The notes under the pieces: generated by a model
The model's input: the letters and a program-made list of their open reading frames with translations, nothing else
What the model was told of the DNA's origin: nothing
Database searches by the model: none
Shown: positions 43,868-54,024 of the stretch, one piece after another
Position numbering within the stretch: position 1 is the stretch's first letter
Layout of the letters: each line of letters opens with the position of its first letter
Translations under genes and position numbers: made by a program
NCBI RefSeq assembly: GCF_000987775.1
Contig: NZ_LAHO01000009.1
Coordinates: 1 to 64,000 of the forward strand
Direction of reading: 5' to 3'
DNA from: Arsukibacterium ikkense
GTDB lineage: Bacteria; Pseudomonadota; Gammaproteobacteria; Enterobacterales; Alteromonadaceae
Length of the DNA: 64,000 nucleotides

Positions 43868-44515
43868 ATGTCTGAAATCAATAGCACTGATTATCCATCA
43901 TTCAGTGACCAGGATGTAGAGATAATCGATAAAAGCACGGTTTTTCAGGGTTTTTTCCGGGTAGAGCGCTGTCAGTTGCGGCATAAACTCTATGCCGGCG
44001 GCTGGAGCGAGCCGATGGTGCGGGAAATCTTTGAGCGGGGCCAGGCGGTGGCTGTGCTACCCTACAACCCGCAAACTGACGAGTTAGTGTTGGTTGAGCA
44101 GTTCCGGGTAGGGGCGATGAACGGCAGGCGCAGCCCCTGGTTGCTGGAAATTATTGCCGGTATGATAGATAAAGATCAAAGCGCTGAGCAAACGGCCCGT
44201 CGCGAAGCAATGGAAGAGGCCGGGCTTGAGCTTGGCGCCTTGTGGCCTATGTTGAGTTATTTTTCCAGCCCCGGTGGTAATACTGAGCGGGTGCAATTAT
44301 TTCTTGGCCAACTGACCCAGCCGGTTAAGGCTGGCATTCACGGCCTGGCGGCCGAACATGAAGATATTTATATGCAGCCAATGCCGCGCGTTAAAGCAAT
44401 GCAGTTACTTACTGACGGTGCCATTGATAATGCCGCTACCATCATCGCATTACAGTGGCTACATTTACATTTAACCGAGGTGAGACGCGCCTGGAGTAGT
44501 AATGCTGATGACTAA
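43868..44515 (+). CDS. nudF: ADP-ribose diphosphatase NudF
   Basis: A 215-aa Nudix hydrolase cleaving ADP-ribose to AMP and ribose 5-phosphate. The Nudix box G-x5-E-x7-REAMEEAG begins at GMIDKD, with LLEIIAG before it. YFSSPGGNTERVQLFLG is characteristic of the ADPRase group. ATG 43868 is preferred, with GAGGG upstream. It is first in a run of overlapping genes nudF-yqiB-cpdA-yqiA-parE; its end overlaps yqiB by 14 bases. Confidence 0.93.
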   Translation: MSEINSTDYPSFSDQDVEIIDKSTVFQGFFRVERCQLRHKLYAGGWSEPMVREIFERGQAVAVLPYNPQTDELVLVEQFRVGAMNGRRSPWLLEIIAGMIDKDQSAEQTARREAMEEAGLELGALWPMLSYFSSPGGNTERVQLFLGQLTQPVKAGIHGLAAEHEDIYMQPMPRVKAMQLLTDGAIDNAATIIALQWLHLHLTEVRRAWSSNADD

Positions 44516-44963
44516 ACCGCGGCAGTATCAGCCGCAGTTACCTGATTTTCTCAGTTTATGCGAGCGCAACTATGCGCGTTTAAATCGCTTGTTGCCCGCG
44601 CACTTTGCAGCTGGCTTACAGTGGCATATTGCCATCAATCCACAGCAGCATTATCAGCTAAGTGTGTTGGAATGCGGCCCCTTTACTACCCGGCTGCAAA
44701 TTGAACTGATCGCGCCCGACCAACCGGTTTTGAGTAGTAATTTTGTTACCCCCAGTTTTGATGTGCAGCTGTATCATGATGCGCAACTGGCGGAAGTCGT
44801 GCGCGTGGCTCGCCAGCGTAAGTTTGCCGCGCGTTATCCCTACCCCAACCCACAAATGATGCAGCCGGATGAAAAACGTCAGATTAATCAGTTACTCTCA
44901 GACTGGCTTAAACTCTGTGTAGCCCAGGGTTACTCGGCAGCGGCAGTGGAACTGAAACAATGA
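44502..44963 (+). CDS. yqiB: DUF1249 family protein YqiB
   Basis: A 153-aa cytoplasmic protein of unknown function, always found between nudF and cpdA. Family motifs DFLSLCERNYARLNRLLP, VQLYHDAQLAEVV and ARYPYPNPQMMQPDEKRQIN match E. coli YqiB. It overlaps nudF at its start and cpdA by four bases at its end. An ATG two codons downstream (44508) is equally possible. Confidence 0.9.
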   Translation: MLMTKPRQYQPQLPDFLSLCERNYARLNRLLPAHFAAGLQWHIAINPQQHYQLSVLECGPFTTRLQIELIAPDQPVLSSNFVTPSFDVQLYHDAQLAEVVRVARQRKFAARYPYPNPQMMQPDEKRQINQLLSDWLKLCVAQGYSAAAVELKQ

Positions 44964-45745
44964 CAATATTGCAACTGCCGCCCAAAGCACATTATCAGAT
45001 AGTGCAGTTAAGTGATTGTCATCTGTTGGCTGATATTGATGACTATTATCAGGGCGTGCAACCCGGCCGCTATCTGCAGCAGGCACTGCAGCACATTGCA
45101 GCTGACAAGCTGCCCGATGCTATAATTCTCAGTGGCGATCTCAGTCAGGACCACAGCGACGCATCATACCAGCTGCTGGCCCGGTTACTGGCGCCTCTTA
45201 GTTGCCCGGTGCTGCTGTTACCTGGTAATCATGACAACTATACCCAGCTAGACTGGTTAAGCCGGCAGGCGCCACTAGCAGCGGCAAGCAGTTTGCAGCT
45301 GGCCAGTTGGCAATTACTGTTACTGGATACTAAAGGCGACACGCCAGCGGGGTATTTTGGGCCTGAGCGGCGCCAGCAACTGGCAGCGCGTTTTGCCGCG
45401 AGCAATGCTGAACATTTCTGGTTATTCAGTCATCATCACCCGTTGCCTCTGGGCAGTGCCATTGATAAACATGGCTGGCAGGATGCACAGCCATTCTGGC
45501 AACTGCTGGCCAATGAACCGAGAGCCCGGGGCTTAGCCCATGGCCATTGCCACCATGCCTATGCCAAGCAGCATCAGCAAATTCAGCTGGTAGGCTGTCC
45601 GGCCAGCTCGGTGCAGTTTTGTCAGCAGCAAGCCTGGCAAACGCTCGATCTCGGGCCGATGTATTGCCAGTGGCACTTTAGCGCGGCGGGCCAGGTTAGC
45701 TGGCAATTTATCAGTGCCCACAGCCTGGCAGGAGAAACGGTTTGA
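44960..45745 (+). CDS. cpdA: 3',5'-cyclic AMP phosphodiesterase CpdA
   Basis: A 261-aa calcineurin-fold metallophosphoesterase degrading cAMP. Metal-binding motifs in order: QLSDCHL, LSGDLSQDHS, LPGNHDNY, FSHHHPLP and HGHCHHAYA. Length and motif spacing fit CpdA. It overlaps yqiB by four bases (ATGA) and yqiA by four, so expression is coupled. Confidence 0.93.
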   Translation: MTILQLPPKAHYQIVQLSDCHLLADIDDYYQGVQPGRYLQQALQHIAADKLPDAIILSGDLSQDHSDASYQLLARLLAPLSCPVLLLPGNHDNYTQLDWLSRQAPLAAASSLQLASWQLLLLDTKGDTPAGYFGPERRQQLAARFAASNAEHFWLFSHHHPLPLGSAIDKHGWQDAQPFWQLLANEPRARGLAHGHCHHAYAKQHQQIQLVGCPASSVQFCQQQAWQTLDLGPMYCQWHFSAAGQVSWQFISAHSLAGETV

Positions 45746-46332
45746 CCCTGTACTATCTGCACGGCTTTGCCAGTTCATCGCAGTCGGTAAAAGCGCTGCA
45801 GGCCAGCCAGTTTTTTGCCCGGCATTACCCCGGGCAGCATTTTATGGCCCCCGATTTAGCCTATACCCCAGGCGAGGCGATGGCGCAGCTAACAGCGGCC
45901 ATGCAGCAAGCCCCGCCGCTGGCCATAATTGGCAGCTCGCTGGGGGGCTTTTTAGCCACAGTGATGGCCGAGCGTTATCAGTGCCGTGCCTGTTTAATTA
46001 ACCCGGCAGTGGCACCGCACCAGGTACTGCATGACTATTTAGGCCACTATCATCATCCGGTGTTACAGCAGCAGTTTACCGTCGATAGCAGCCATATGGC
46101 CGAGCTGCAGCAATTAATGCCAAAGCGTCTGCAACAGCCAGCCAACTATTTAGTACTGTTGCAAAGCGGCGATGAAGTGTTAGATTACCGCAAAGCCGTT
46201 AGTTATTATCAGGGCGCGCAGCAGCAGGTGGTAATAGGTGGTGATCATAGCTTTAGCGGTTTTGCCGACTACCTGCCCGCCATTGCCGAGTTTTGCCAGC
46301 TACCTGCTGTTACTTTGACCCGAACCCCGTGA
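45742..46332 (+). CDS. yqiA: YqiA alpha/beta-hydrolase esterase
   Basis: A 196-aa serine esterase of the UPF0227 family. YYLHGFASSSQSVKALQ opens the fold; the nucleophile is in IIGSSLGGFLATVMA; Asp in LQSGDEVLDY; His in GGDHSFSGF. E. coli YqiA has esterase activity on palmitoyl-CoA and nitrophenyl esters. The start is TTG overlapping the cpdA stop. It is followed by parE within 20 bases. Confidence 0.92.
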   Translation: MTLYYLHGFASSSQSVKALQASQFFARHYPGQHFMAPDLAYTPGEAMAQLTAAMQQAPPLAIIGSSLGGFLATVMAERYQCRACLINPAVAPHQVLHDYLGHYHHPVLQQQFTVDSSHMAELQQLMPKRLQQPANYLVLLQSGDEVLDYRKAVSYYQGAQQQVVIGGDHSFSGFADYLPAIAEFCQLPAVTLTRTP

Positions 46333-46351
46333 CCAGACAGTGACCGAGAAT

Positions 46352-48244
46352 ATGACTGAACAACTGTACAATGCTGAATCGATTGAAGTATTAACCGGCC
46401 TGGAACCTGTGCAGCGCCGCCCGGGCATGTATACCGATACCACCCGTCCTAATCACCTTGGTCAGGAAGTAATAGACAACAGTGTGGATGAAGCGCTGGC
46501 CGGCCATGCGGATTTGGTACAGGTTATTTTGCATGATGACCAGTCACTGGAAGTGATTGACAATGGCCGCGGCATGCCGGTTGATATACACCCGGAGGAG
46601 GGCGTGTCTGGGGTTGAGCTGATTATGTGCCGCTTACACGCCGGTGGTAAATTCTCGAATAAAAATTATCAGTTCTCTGGTGGTTTGCACGGCGTGGGTA
46701 TTTCGGTGGTGAACGCCTTGTCCAGCCGGGTTGATGTCAGTATCCGTCGCGATGGCAATGTGTACGACATTGCCTTTGAGCATGGCAACAAAGTCAGTGA
46801 ACTGGCCATTACAGGTACAGTGGGTAAGCGCAATACCGGCACCCGCTTACGGTTTTGGCCCACGCCCTCTTATTTTGACTCGCCAAAGTTTTCCGTTAGC
46901 CGCTTGTTGCATGTACTGAAAGCCAAAGCAGTGTTGTGCCCCGGTTTAACCGTAAAATTTGACGATAAAATTAACCAGCAGCAATACAGCTGGTGTTATC
47001 AGGCGGGTATCCGGGATTACCTGGCTGAGGCGGTGCAAAACTATGTTGCCCTGCCGGAGCAGCCTTTTGTTGGCAACTTTGCCGGCTCGCAAGAAGCTGT
47101 AGAATGGGCCTTGCTGTGGCTACCAGAAGGTGGCGAGCTGGTCACTGAAAGTTATGTTAACTTAATTCCGACCGCTCAGGGCGGTACCCATGTTAATGGT
47201 TTACGTCAGGGCTTGCTGGAGGCATTGCGCGAGTTTTGTGAATATCGCACCTTGTTGCCGCGCGGCATTAAACTGTCGCCAGAAGACGTATGGGACCGCT
47301 GCAGCTATGTGCTTAGTGTGAAAATGCAGGACCCGCAATTTGCCGGCCAGACTAAAGAGCGTTTGTCATCCCGGCAATGCGCCGCCTTTGTGTCGGGTAT
47401 AGTGAAAGATGCCTTTAGCTTATGGTTAAATGAACACACCGATATTGCGCTGGCGTTGGCCGATTTTTGCATAAACAATGCCCAGAAGCGCTTAAAAGCC
47501 GCCAAGAAAGTAATTCGTAAAAAAGTGACCTCAGGCCCGGCGCTACCGGGCAAGTTAACCGATTGTTCAGCGCAGGATCTGAGCCAGACAGAACTGTTTT
47601 TTGTTGAGGGCGACTCGGCCGGCGGCAGTGCCAAACAGGCACGGGATCGGGAGTTTCAGGCGGTGATGCCCCTGCGTGGTAAAATTCTCAATACCTGGGA
47701 AGTTGACTCCGGGCAAATTCTGGCCTCGCAGGAAGTGCATGATATTTCCGTGGCGATAGGTATTGATCCCGACAGCCAGGATTTATCCGGGCTGCGTTAT
47801 GGCAAAATTTGTATTCTGGCAGATGCCGACTCAGATGGTTTACATATTGCCACCTTATTGTGCGCATTATTTATGCGTCATTTCAGCGCCCTGGTGACAG
47901 CCGGCCATATTTATGTGGCAATGCCGCCGCTGTACCGGATTGATATAGGCAAAGATGTTTACTATGCGCTTGATGAAGATGAAAAGAACGGCGTACTGGA
48001 CCGGATTGAGGCCGAGAAAAAGCGCGGTAAAGTGAATGTACAACGCTTTAAAGGTTTGGGCGAAATGAACCCCTTGCAGCTGCGTGAAACCACCATGGAT
48101 CCAAACACCCGTCGTTTGGTGCAGTTAACGATAGATGATGTTGACCAAACCATGGAAATGATGGATATGCTGTTAGCCAAAAAGCGCGCTACCGACAGAC
48201 GCGATTGGCTGGAAATGAAAGGCGACCGGGCGCTGATTGCCTAG
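46352..48244 (+). CDS. parE: DNA topoisomerase IV subunit B ParE
   Basis: A 630-aa ATPase subunit that works with ParC to decatenate sister chromosomes. GHKL motifs: QEVIDNSVDEALAG, VIDNGRGMPVDIHPEEG, GGLHGVGISVVNAL. The TOPRIM domain has ELFFVEGDSAGGSAKQARD, LRGKILNTWEVD and LADADSDGLHIATLL. ATG 46352 is chosen since the family begins near there; a GTG four codons upstream is possible. Confidence 0.97.
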   Translation: MTEQLYNAESIEVLTGLEPVQRRPGMYTDTTRPNHLGQEVIDNSVDEALAGHADLVQVILHDDQSLEVIDNGRGMPVDIHPEEGVSGVELIMCRLHAGGKFSNKNYQFSGGLHGVGISVVNALSSRVDVSIRRDGNVYDIAFEHGNKVSELAITGTVGKRNTGTRLRFWPTPSYFDSPKFSVSRLLHVLKAKAVLCPGLTVKFDDKINQQQYSWCYQAGIRDYLAEAVQNYVALPEQPFVGNFAGSQEAVEWALLWLPEGGELVTESYVNLIPTAQGGTHVNGLRQGLLEALREFCEYRTLLPRGIKLSPEDVWDRCSYVLSVKMQDPQFAGQTKERLSSRQCAAFVSGIVKDAFSLWLNEHTDIALALADFCINNAQKRLKAAKKVIRKKVTSGPALPGKLTDCSAQDLSQTELFFVEGDSAGGSAKQARDREFQAVMPLRGKILNTWEVDSGQILASQEVHDISVAIGIDPDSQDLSGLRYGKICILADADSDGLHIATLLCALFMRHFSALVTAGHIYVAMPPLYRIDIGKDVYYALDEDEKNGVLDRIEAEKKRGKVNVQRFKGLGEMNPLQLRETTMDPNTRRLVQLTIDDVDQTMEMMDMLLAKKRATDRRDWLEMKGDRALIA

Positions 48245-48294
48245 CCGCCGTTATCATAATGGCCTAAGTTATTAATTAAGGGTGTATAACCGTT

Positions 48295-49683
48295 TTGATT
48301 AAATTCTGTTGCTACCTATTATTACTGTTGGCATTTAGTCTGTCGGTACAGGCACAGCCTATCCCGGGCTGGTTGCTGGAGCTGGAAAACCTGAAGTATC
48401 GTCAGCCCGAACAAAGCCTGGCCATGCTAACTGAGCGCCAGCATGAGTTTGCCAGCCAACCCGATTTGGTCAAGGCCTACTGGCTGCGCCAGCAAGCGGC
48501 ATTATACAGTGCGCTTGGGCGGCATCAGCAACAACAGCAAGCAGCTCGCCAGGCTCTGGAATTACTGGACGGCACTGAGTCGGCTTTAAAAGTAGAAGTA
48601 TGGTACGAGCTGGGTTATGCGCTGGAAATGCAGATGCAACTCGATGAGGCCATGCGCCATTATCAGCAGGGCACTGCGCTGGCAACCCTGCTGGATGATG
48701 AAAAGCTGATCTTACGCGGCCAGGTTAATCAGGCCGCTATTATGAGTGAGCAAAACAATGATCAACAGGCGCTGGCGCTGTTAAAGGCGGTATATCAGCG
48801 TGCTGAGTTATTGCAAGACCAGGAAATATTAGCCGAGGTTAACGCTCAGCTGGGTTTAATGTATTCTTCACTGGGCTTTGAAAATGATGCATTAGAGTTT
48901 TTACAGCGGGCACTGGGGTTATATCAGCAGCTGGGTTGGGTGAAGAATGAAATAGCCGTATTATTTAATCTGGCCCGCACCTATAGCTATCAGGAACAAT
49001 ATCATCTGGCGTTGGAGCATTATAATCAGATGCTGCAAGGCAGCTTAAACGCAAACGATAACGTCAATTTATACCATGCCTATTTAGGGCTGGCGATAAC
49101 CAGTGCTGAAATGCGTCGCACTGAAGCGGCACTGGGTTATATCGAGAAAGCAGAGCAGTATTTGCCGCATTTGCAATCAAATTATCATGTGCAATCGCAT
49201 CATTATGAAAAAGCGCTGATCTATCGTGATCTGGCACAAACGTCTCTGGCCATGCAGGAATTACTGTTGGCGGAGCAAGCGGCAAAACAGCCGGCCGATC
49301 AGGCCGATCATGTTGCGCTGGCCATTATTCTGTTGCGCGCTGAATTACTGGCGCAGCAGGATCAGTATCAGCGGGCCTATCTGGCGTTGCATGAATTTAT
49401 TGATGGTTTTCAGCTGCTACGTAACAAAGAGAATGAACTGGCGTTGGCGCACATGCGGCTGGAGTTTGACAGCGAGCGGCAGCAGGTTCGTACCAGTTTG
49501 TTGGAAGCAGAAAACGAGCTGAAAGCGTTGCGGCTGCAAGAAGTCGAGCGCAAACGGCAAATTCAGCTGTTGTGGCTGGCCATTCTTGGCTGCACCAGTT
49601 TAATATTATTTGGCATAGTGTTGTGGCAGTTTAGCCGGCGTGGTGGTAAGCCCCGTCGTGCCAGTAACGATGTGCCGTTATAA
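48295..49683 (+). CDS. Periplasmic TPR protein with C-terminal membrane anchor
   Basis: A 462-aa protein between parE and parC. Signal peptide (CCYLLLLLAFSLSVQAQ), then at least six TPR-like helix pairs (WYELGYALEMQMQLDEAMRH, AQLGLMYSSLGFENDALEFL, FNLARTYSYQEQYHLALEHY). A coiled coil at about 390-425 and a membrane helix (LLWLAILGCTSLILFGIVLW) follow, and it ends in a basic tail. This is the sensor half of TPR-GGDEF or TPR-kinase proteins of Alteromonadales, without any output domain. The start is TTG with a weak ribosome-binding site. Confidence 0.75.
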   Translation: MIKFCCYLLLLLAFSLSVQAQPIPGWLLELENLKYRQPEQSLAMLTERQHEFASQPDLVKAYWLRQQAALYSALGRHQQQQQAARQALELLDGTESALKVEVWYELGYALEMQMQLDEAMRHYQQGTALATLLDDEKLILRGQVNQAAIMSEQNNDQQALALLKAVYQRAELLQDQEILAEVNAQLGLMYSSLGFENDALEFLQRALGLYQQLGWVKNEIAVLFNLARTYSYQEQYHLALEHYNQMLQGSLNANDNVNLYHAYLGLAITSAEMRRTEAALGYIEKAEQYLPHLQSNYHVQSHHYEKALIYRDLAQTSLAMQELLLAEQAAKQPADQADHVALAIILLRAELLAQQDQYQRAYLALHEFIDGFQLLRNKENELALAHMRLEFDSERQQVRTSLLEAENELKALRLQEVERKRQIQLLWLAILGCTSLILFGIVLWQFSRRGGKPRRASNDVPL

Positions 49684-49727
49684 CGCTTGACCTTGATCAC
49701 GACTTTTATCCATAAACAGGAACCGGC

Positions 49728-52052
49728 ATGACAGAAACGGTGTTATCCCACGATGGTGTTGAGCAGTTACCGCTGCGTCGCTTTACTGAAGAAGCCTACC
49801 TAAATTATTCTATGTACGTCATTATGGACCGGGCGTTACCGCATATTGGCGATGGGTTAAAACCGGTACAACGGCGCATCATCTATGCGATGTCAGAGTT
49901 AGGCCTGTCGCATTTAGCAAAGTTTAAAAAGTCGGCCCGTACCGTCGGTGATGTACTGGGTAAGTTTCACCCGCACGGTGACAGTGCGTGTTATGAAGCC
50001 ATGGTACTGATGGCGCAGCCATTTTCGTACCGTTACCCGTTGGTAGATGGCCAGGGTAACTGGGGTGCGCCGGATGATCCAAAGTCCTTCGCTGCCATGC
50101 GCTATACCGAAGCCAAATTGTCCCGCTTCAGCGAAGTACTATTATCTGAGCTTGGCTCAGGTACCACTGACTGGGCGCCTAACTTTGATGGCACCCTGGA
50201 AGAGCCCAAGGTGTTACCTGCCCGTTTGCCGCATATTCTGCTAAACGGCATTACCGGTATTGCTGTGGGCATGGCGACCGATATTCCGCCGCATAATGTG
50301 CGCGAAGTGGCCAATGCCTGCGCCGCATTACTGGATAACCCGCTCAGCTCCATTACTGATTTAATGCAATATGTTAAAGGCCCGGATTACCCAACCGATG
50401 CCGAGATTATCAGCTCTGCCAGTGATATTGCGGCAATTTATCAGAGTGGCCGAGGCAGCATTAAAATGCGCGCTGTGTATCAACTGGAGGATGGCGAAAT
50501 TGTGCTGACGGCACTGCCGCATCAAACCTCGGGTGCGAAAATTCTGGAGCAAATTGCCGGCCAGATGCAGGCGAAAAAGCTGCCGATGGTCACTGACTTG
50601 CGTGATGAGTCCGACCATGAAAACCCAACCCGTATCGTGATAGTGCCGCGCTCGAACCGGGTTGATATTGAGCAACTGATGCAGCATTTATTTGCCACTA
50701 CCGATTTGGAACGCAGCTATCGGGTTAACCTGAATATTCTGGGGCTGGACCAACGGCCACGGGTGAAAAACCTGCTGGAGATCCTGACCGAGTGGCTTGT
50801 TTTCCGCCGCGACACGGTGCGCCGCCGGCTGCAATATCGCTTAGATAAAGTGCTCGACCGGTTGCATGTGTTAGAAGGTTTATTAATTGCCTTTTTAAAT
50901 ATTGATGATGTGATTCGGATTATCCGCAGCTTTGATCAGCCCAAGCCCGAGCTTATAGCGTTTTTCGGGATAACGGAGCGCCAGGCTGAAGCCATTTTAG
51001 AACTGAAATTACGCCATCTGGCCAAGCTGGAAGAAATGAAAATCCGTGGCGAGCAGGACGAGCTGGCCAAAGAGCGCGACAAACTGCAAAGCATTCTAGG
51101 TTCAGAGAAAAAGCTGACCAAGCTTATCCGCGATGAACTGCTGGCCGATGCTGAGAAATACGGCGACGAGCGGCGCAGCCCACTGGTTACCCGCGGCGAA
51201 GCCAAGGCCCTGAGTGAAAAAGAGCTGTTACCCAGCGAGCCGGTAACGGTAGTGCTATCAGAAAAAGGCTGGGTGCGCTGTGCCAAAGGCCACGATGTCG
51301 ATGGTAATGCACTAAGTTATAAAGCCGGTGATGCCTTCAAGGCGATGGCCGGGGGCCGCTCTAACCAGCTGGCGGTATTTATCGACTCCAGTGGCCGCAG
51401 CTACGCTACTGAAGCGCACGAGCTGCCGTCAGCCCGTGGCCAAGGCGAACCGTTAAGCGGGCGCTTTACTATTGTCGCCGGTGAAACGGTTGACCATGTA
51501 TTATTGGGCGATGAGAAGCAGGCATTATTGCTGGCCAGTGATGCCGGCTACGGTTTTGTGGCCGAATACAGTGATTTGCTCAGCCGCAATAAGGCAGGTA
51601 AAGCGGTGCTCAGCTTGCCGGTTGGCGCTAAAGTGCTGCCCCCTCTGGTCGTGAAACAGCCCGAGACCGATCTATTGTTATGTATCTCAAATGAAGGGCG
51701 GATGCTGGTGTTTCCGGTAAGCGAATTACCGAAGCTTAGCAAAGGCAAGGGCAACAAGCTGATGTCTATTCCTTCAGCTCGCGCTGCCAGCCGGGAAGAG
51801 TATGTGTGTCAGCTGGCGGTGGTGCCGGCAGCGGGCGGTGTTACCCTGGTGGCAGGCAAACGTAAACTGACTCTGAAAACGGCAGACTTAGCGCATTATA
51901 TGGGCGAGCGTGGCCGGCGTGGTAATAAACTGCCACGTGGTTTGCAGCGGATTGATGAAGTGCAGTTGCAGCATGGCAGCATGGCTAACCCGGGCGATGA
52001 CGACAGCAGCAATGAGCCAACTGGCAGTGATCAAACCAGCAATGACAATTAA
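49728..52052 (+). CDS. parC: DNA topoisomerase IV subunit A ParC
   Basis: A 774-aa DNA-cleaving subunit. The nucleophile Tyr is in [12 protein letters not shown], and [13 protein letters not shown] is the quinolone-determining region, with Ser86 and Glu90 as in the drug-sensitive E. coli enzyme. The C-terminal beta-pinwheel ([15 protein letters not shown] and repeats) follows; the last 25 residues are acidic and polar. ATG follows CAGGAA. It is separated from parE by the TPR gene. Confidence 0.97.
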   Translation: MTETVLSHDGVEQLPLRRFTEEAYLNYSMYVIMDRALPHIGDGLKPVQRRIIYAMSELGLSHLAKFKKSARTVGDVLGKFHPHGDSACYEAMVLMAQPFSYRYPLVDGQGNWGAPDDPKSFAAMRYTEAKLSRFSEVLLSELGSGTTDWAPNFDGTLEEPKVLPARLPHILLNGITGIAVGMATDIPPHNVREVANACAALLDNPLSSITDLMQYVKGPDYPTDAEIISSASDIAAIYQSGRGSIKMRAVYQLEDGEIVLTALPHQTSGAKILEQIAGQMQAKKLPMVTDLRDESDHENPTRIVIVPRSNRVDIEQLMQHLFATTDLERSYRVNLNILGLDQRPRVKNLLEILTEWLVFRRDTVRRRLQYRLDKVLDRLHVLEGLLIAFLNIDDVIRIIRSFDQPKPELIAFFGITERQAEAILELKLRHLAKLEEMKIRGEQDELAKERDKLQSILGSEKKLTKLIRDELLADAEKYGDERRSPLVTRGEAKALSEKELLPSEPVTVVLSEKGWVRCAKGHDVDGNALSYKAGDAFKAMAGGRSNQLAVFIDSSGRSYATEAHELPSARGQGEPLSGRFTIVAGETVDHVLLGDEKQALLLASDAGYGFVAEYSDLLSRNKAGKAVLSLPVGAKVLPPLVVKQPETDLLLCISNEGRMLVFPVSELPKLSKGKGNKLMSIPSARAASREEYVCQLAVVPAAGGVTLVAGKRKLTLKTADLAHYMGERGRRGNKLPRGLQRIDEVQLQHGSMANPGDDDSSNEPTGSDQTSNDN

Positions 52053-52066
52053 AGCCGCTATACTGT

Positions 52067-52088
52067 GCCCCTTTTATTTAGAAGGGGC
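52067..52088 (+). promoter_or_regulatory. Hairpin covering the plsC ribosome-binding site
   Basis: GCCCCTT (52067-52073) pairs with AAGGGGC (52082-52088). The right arm is the purine-rich ribosome-binding site of the GTG start at 52095. It could limit plsC translation unless opened, or weakly end the parC transcript. Confidence 0.4.
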
Positions 52089-52094
52089 CTAAGG

Positions 52095-52838
52095 GTGATA
52101 GCTGTCGTTCGTTTAGTATTACTGGCGTTGTTTTTTATTGTCAGCACCCTGGCGGGGCTACTGGTTTGTCTGGTGCGGCCTTTTCATCGCAACAATGTGG
52201 CGTTGTTCTCACACTGGTATGGTAGCGTATCCCGGATATTAGGTATTAGCGTTGAGATCCGGCGCGACCCGGCTATCAAGCCAGACACACCCTATGTATT
52301 TATTGCTAATCATCAGAATAACCTCGACTTATTTACTATGAGTGGCTCAGTGTTGCCTGGTACCGTTACTCTTGGCAAAAAAAGCCTGAAATATATCCCA
52401 TTTTTTGGCCAGTTATACTGGCTGAGCGGCAATTTAATGATTGACCGCGATAATAAAGACAAAGCGCTGTCCACTATGCTGGCAGCAGCAGAGCGTATTA
52501 CTCAGCAAAACCTGTCGGTCTGGATGTTCCCGGAGGGCACCCGCAGTTACGGCAAGGGCTTGTTGCCGTTTAAAATGGGCGCTTTTCATATAGCGCTGGA
52601 GGCGAATGTGCAGCTGGTGCCGGTATGTATGAGCAGCACCCACCAGCAGGTGAAGTTAAACCGTTGGAACAACGGCAAGGTTGTTATCCAGATGCTGGCG
52701 CCATTAACGCTGACCAAAGAAGACAGCATTCGCCAGTTTGCTAAAAATGCCCGTCAGCAAATGGCGGAACAAATCCAGCTGCTTGATACTGAACTTGGCA
52801 ACGACTACACTGCCAGCAAAACCCCTGTAAAAGAGTAA
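52095..52838 (+). CDS. plsC: 1-acyl-sn-glycerol-3-phosphate acyltransferase PlsC
   Basis: A 247-aa inner-membrane enzyme making phosphatidic acid. With GTG 52095 as start, the catalytic NHQNNLD motif has H73 and D78, exactly the E. coli numbering, and FPEGTRSYGKGLLPFK is the substrate-binding motif, so this start is preferred to an upstream GTG. An N-terminal membrane helix (VVRLVLLALFFIVSTLAGLL) is present. It follows parC as in many gammaproteobacteria. Confidence 0.94.
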   Translation: MIAVVRLVLLALFFIVSTLAGLLVCLVRPFHRNNVALFSHWYGSVSRILGISVEIRRDPAIKPDTPYVFIANHQNNLDLFTMSGSVLPGTVTLGKKSLKYIPFFGQLYWLSGNLMIDRDNKDKALSTMLAAAERITQQNLSVWMFPEGTRSYGKGLLPFKMGAFHIALEANVQLVPVCMSSTHQQVKLNRWNNGKVVIQMLAPLTLTKEDSIRQFAKNARQQMAEQIQLLDTELGNDYTASKTPVKE

Positions 52839-52842
52839 TATC

Positions 52843-53214
52843 ATGGAAAACTGGCAAGAATTTACTGAAGATACCATCGCCGCCTTGTTAGAAGATGGCA
52901 GCGATCCGGATGCGCTTTATACCGTTGAGCACCATTTTTACGACAAAGACTTCAACAAGCTGGAAAAGCTGGCGGTGGAGTTATTTAAGCTCGGCTACGA
53001 AGTCACCGATGCCGAAGAAGTCGAGTTTGAAGATGGCGCCAGCGCCTGGGTGTTTGATGCTATTCGGGAGCAATCGCTGGAAATAGAGCCGATAGTGGCC
53101 GATGCGATTAAACTGGAACAGCTGGCCAAGAAGCACGGCGTTGAATACGACGGCTGGGGCACTTACTTTGAAGGCGATGAAGCAGACTTTGAGCTGGATG
53201 ACGACGAAGAGTAA
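52843..53214 (+). CDS. rraB: Regulator of ribonuclease E activity B (RraB)
   Basis: A 123-aa acidic protein that binds and inhibits RNase E, changing mRNA decay. Family motifs: DPDALYTVEHHFYDKDFNKL, GYEVTDAEEVE, and HGVEYDGWGTYFE, and an acidic tail (ADFELDDDEE). It lies 4 bases after plsC and is likely co-transcribed with it. Confidence 0.9.
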   Translation: MENWQEFTEDTIAALLEDGSDPDALYTVEHHFYDKDFNKLEKLAVELFKLGYEVTDAEEVEFEDGASAWVFDAIREQSLEIEPIVADAIKLEQLAKKHGVEYDGWGTYFEGDEADFELDDDEE

Positions 53215-53217
53215 TTT

Positions 53218-53943
53218 CTATTCTTGATAACGCTGCATAATGGCATCTAAGGTGCCATCTTGTTTGCTAAGTTGCAGCGTGCGGTTGAGATTGTCAATGA
53301 CAGCTTCCGGTACCTGCAGATTACAAGCCATCCACAGTTCAAATACGTCTGCACTGGATGCGACAGGATAAATGCGGATTCCTTTTTGCGCAGCGATGTA
53401 AGGGCCACCGACTGAGCCGGCCAGCCATAAATCAATGCGCTTTAATTGCAGCATTGCCAGGTTTACCGGGATTTCGGCAATTCGCTCAATTTTCAAACCC
53501 TGCTCCATGCCATAGTCGGTATAGGCATCAGCAGTTTGGCCGCCGATCAGCAGCTCTGCAGCGTCAGCAAATTGATTAAATTTGGGGTGTGCCGGATCGG
53601 TCGAAAATAACTGCACATACTCTCTGCTTAAGGGCCCAACCCACTGATATAACTTTTCGCGTTCAGCCGATCTGACGGCAGAAAAGAAGCAGCTATCCGC
53701 CTGAGTTTGGGTAAACAGCTGAGCTCGTCCCCATGGCACAATTTCAAAACGTCCGCGCAAGCTAAGTTTATCCAGTAACTGCTGAATAAGCTCGGTGTTA
53801 AGCCCTGTTACTTCGTCTTCGCGAGTGAAATTCCAGGGCGCATACTCTTCTGTGTAAATGCGCAGAAAGCTTGATTGTGTGGTTTGGGCAATAGTGTAGC
53901 AAGGCCACAGCAAGCCAACCATCAATATCAACGCGTTACGCAT
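53218..53943 (-). CDS. Periplasmic solute-binding protein (SBP_bac_3-like)
   Basis: A 241-aa secreted protein with signal peptide (ALILMVGLLWPCYTIAQ). LRIYTEEYAPWNFTREDEVT and GLNTELIQQLLDKLSLRGRF match the first lobe of family-3 amino-acid-binding proteins. Such stand-alone, shorter proteins without an ABC permease nearby are common in Shewanella and relatives. No transporter genes flank it. The ligand is unknown. Confidence 0.8.
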   Translation of the reverse strand: MRNALILMVGLLWPCYTIAQTTQSSFLRIYTEEYAPWNFTREDEVTGLNTELIQQLLDKLSLRGRFEIVPWGRAQLFTQTQADSCFFSAVRSAEREKLYQWVGPLSREYVQLFSTDPAHPKFNQFADAAELLIGGQTADAYTDYGMEQGLKIERIAEIPVNLAMLQLKRIDLWLAGSVGGPYIAAQKGIRIYPVASSADVFELWMACNLQVPEAVIDNLNRTLQLSKQDGTLDAIMQRYQE

Positions 53944-54024
53944 AAAACCGCCAAAGTGATAACATCAAAGGGTAAGTAAGTTTAGGCGATACAGCAATGA
54001 TAGCTACCCGCCTTATGCTGGCGG

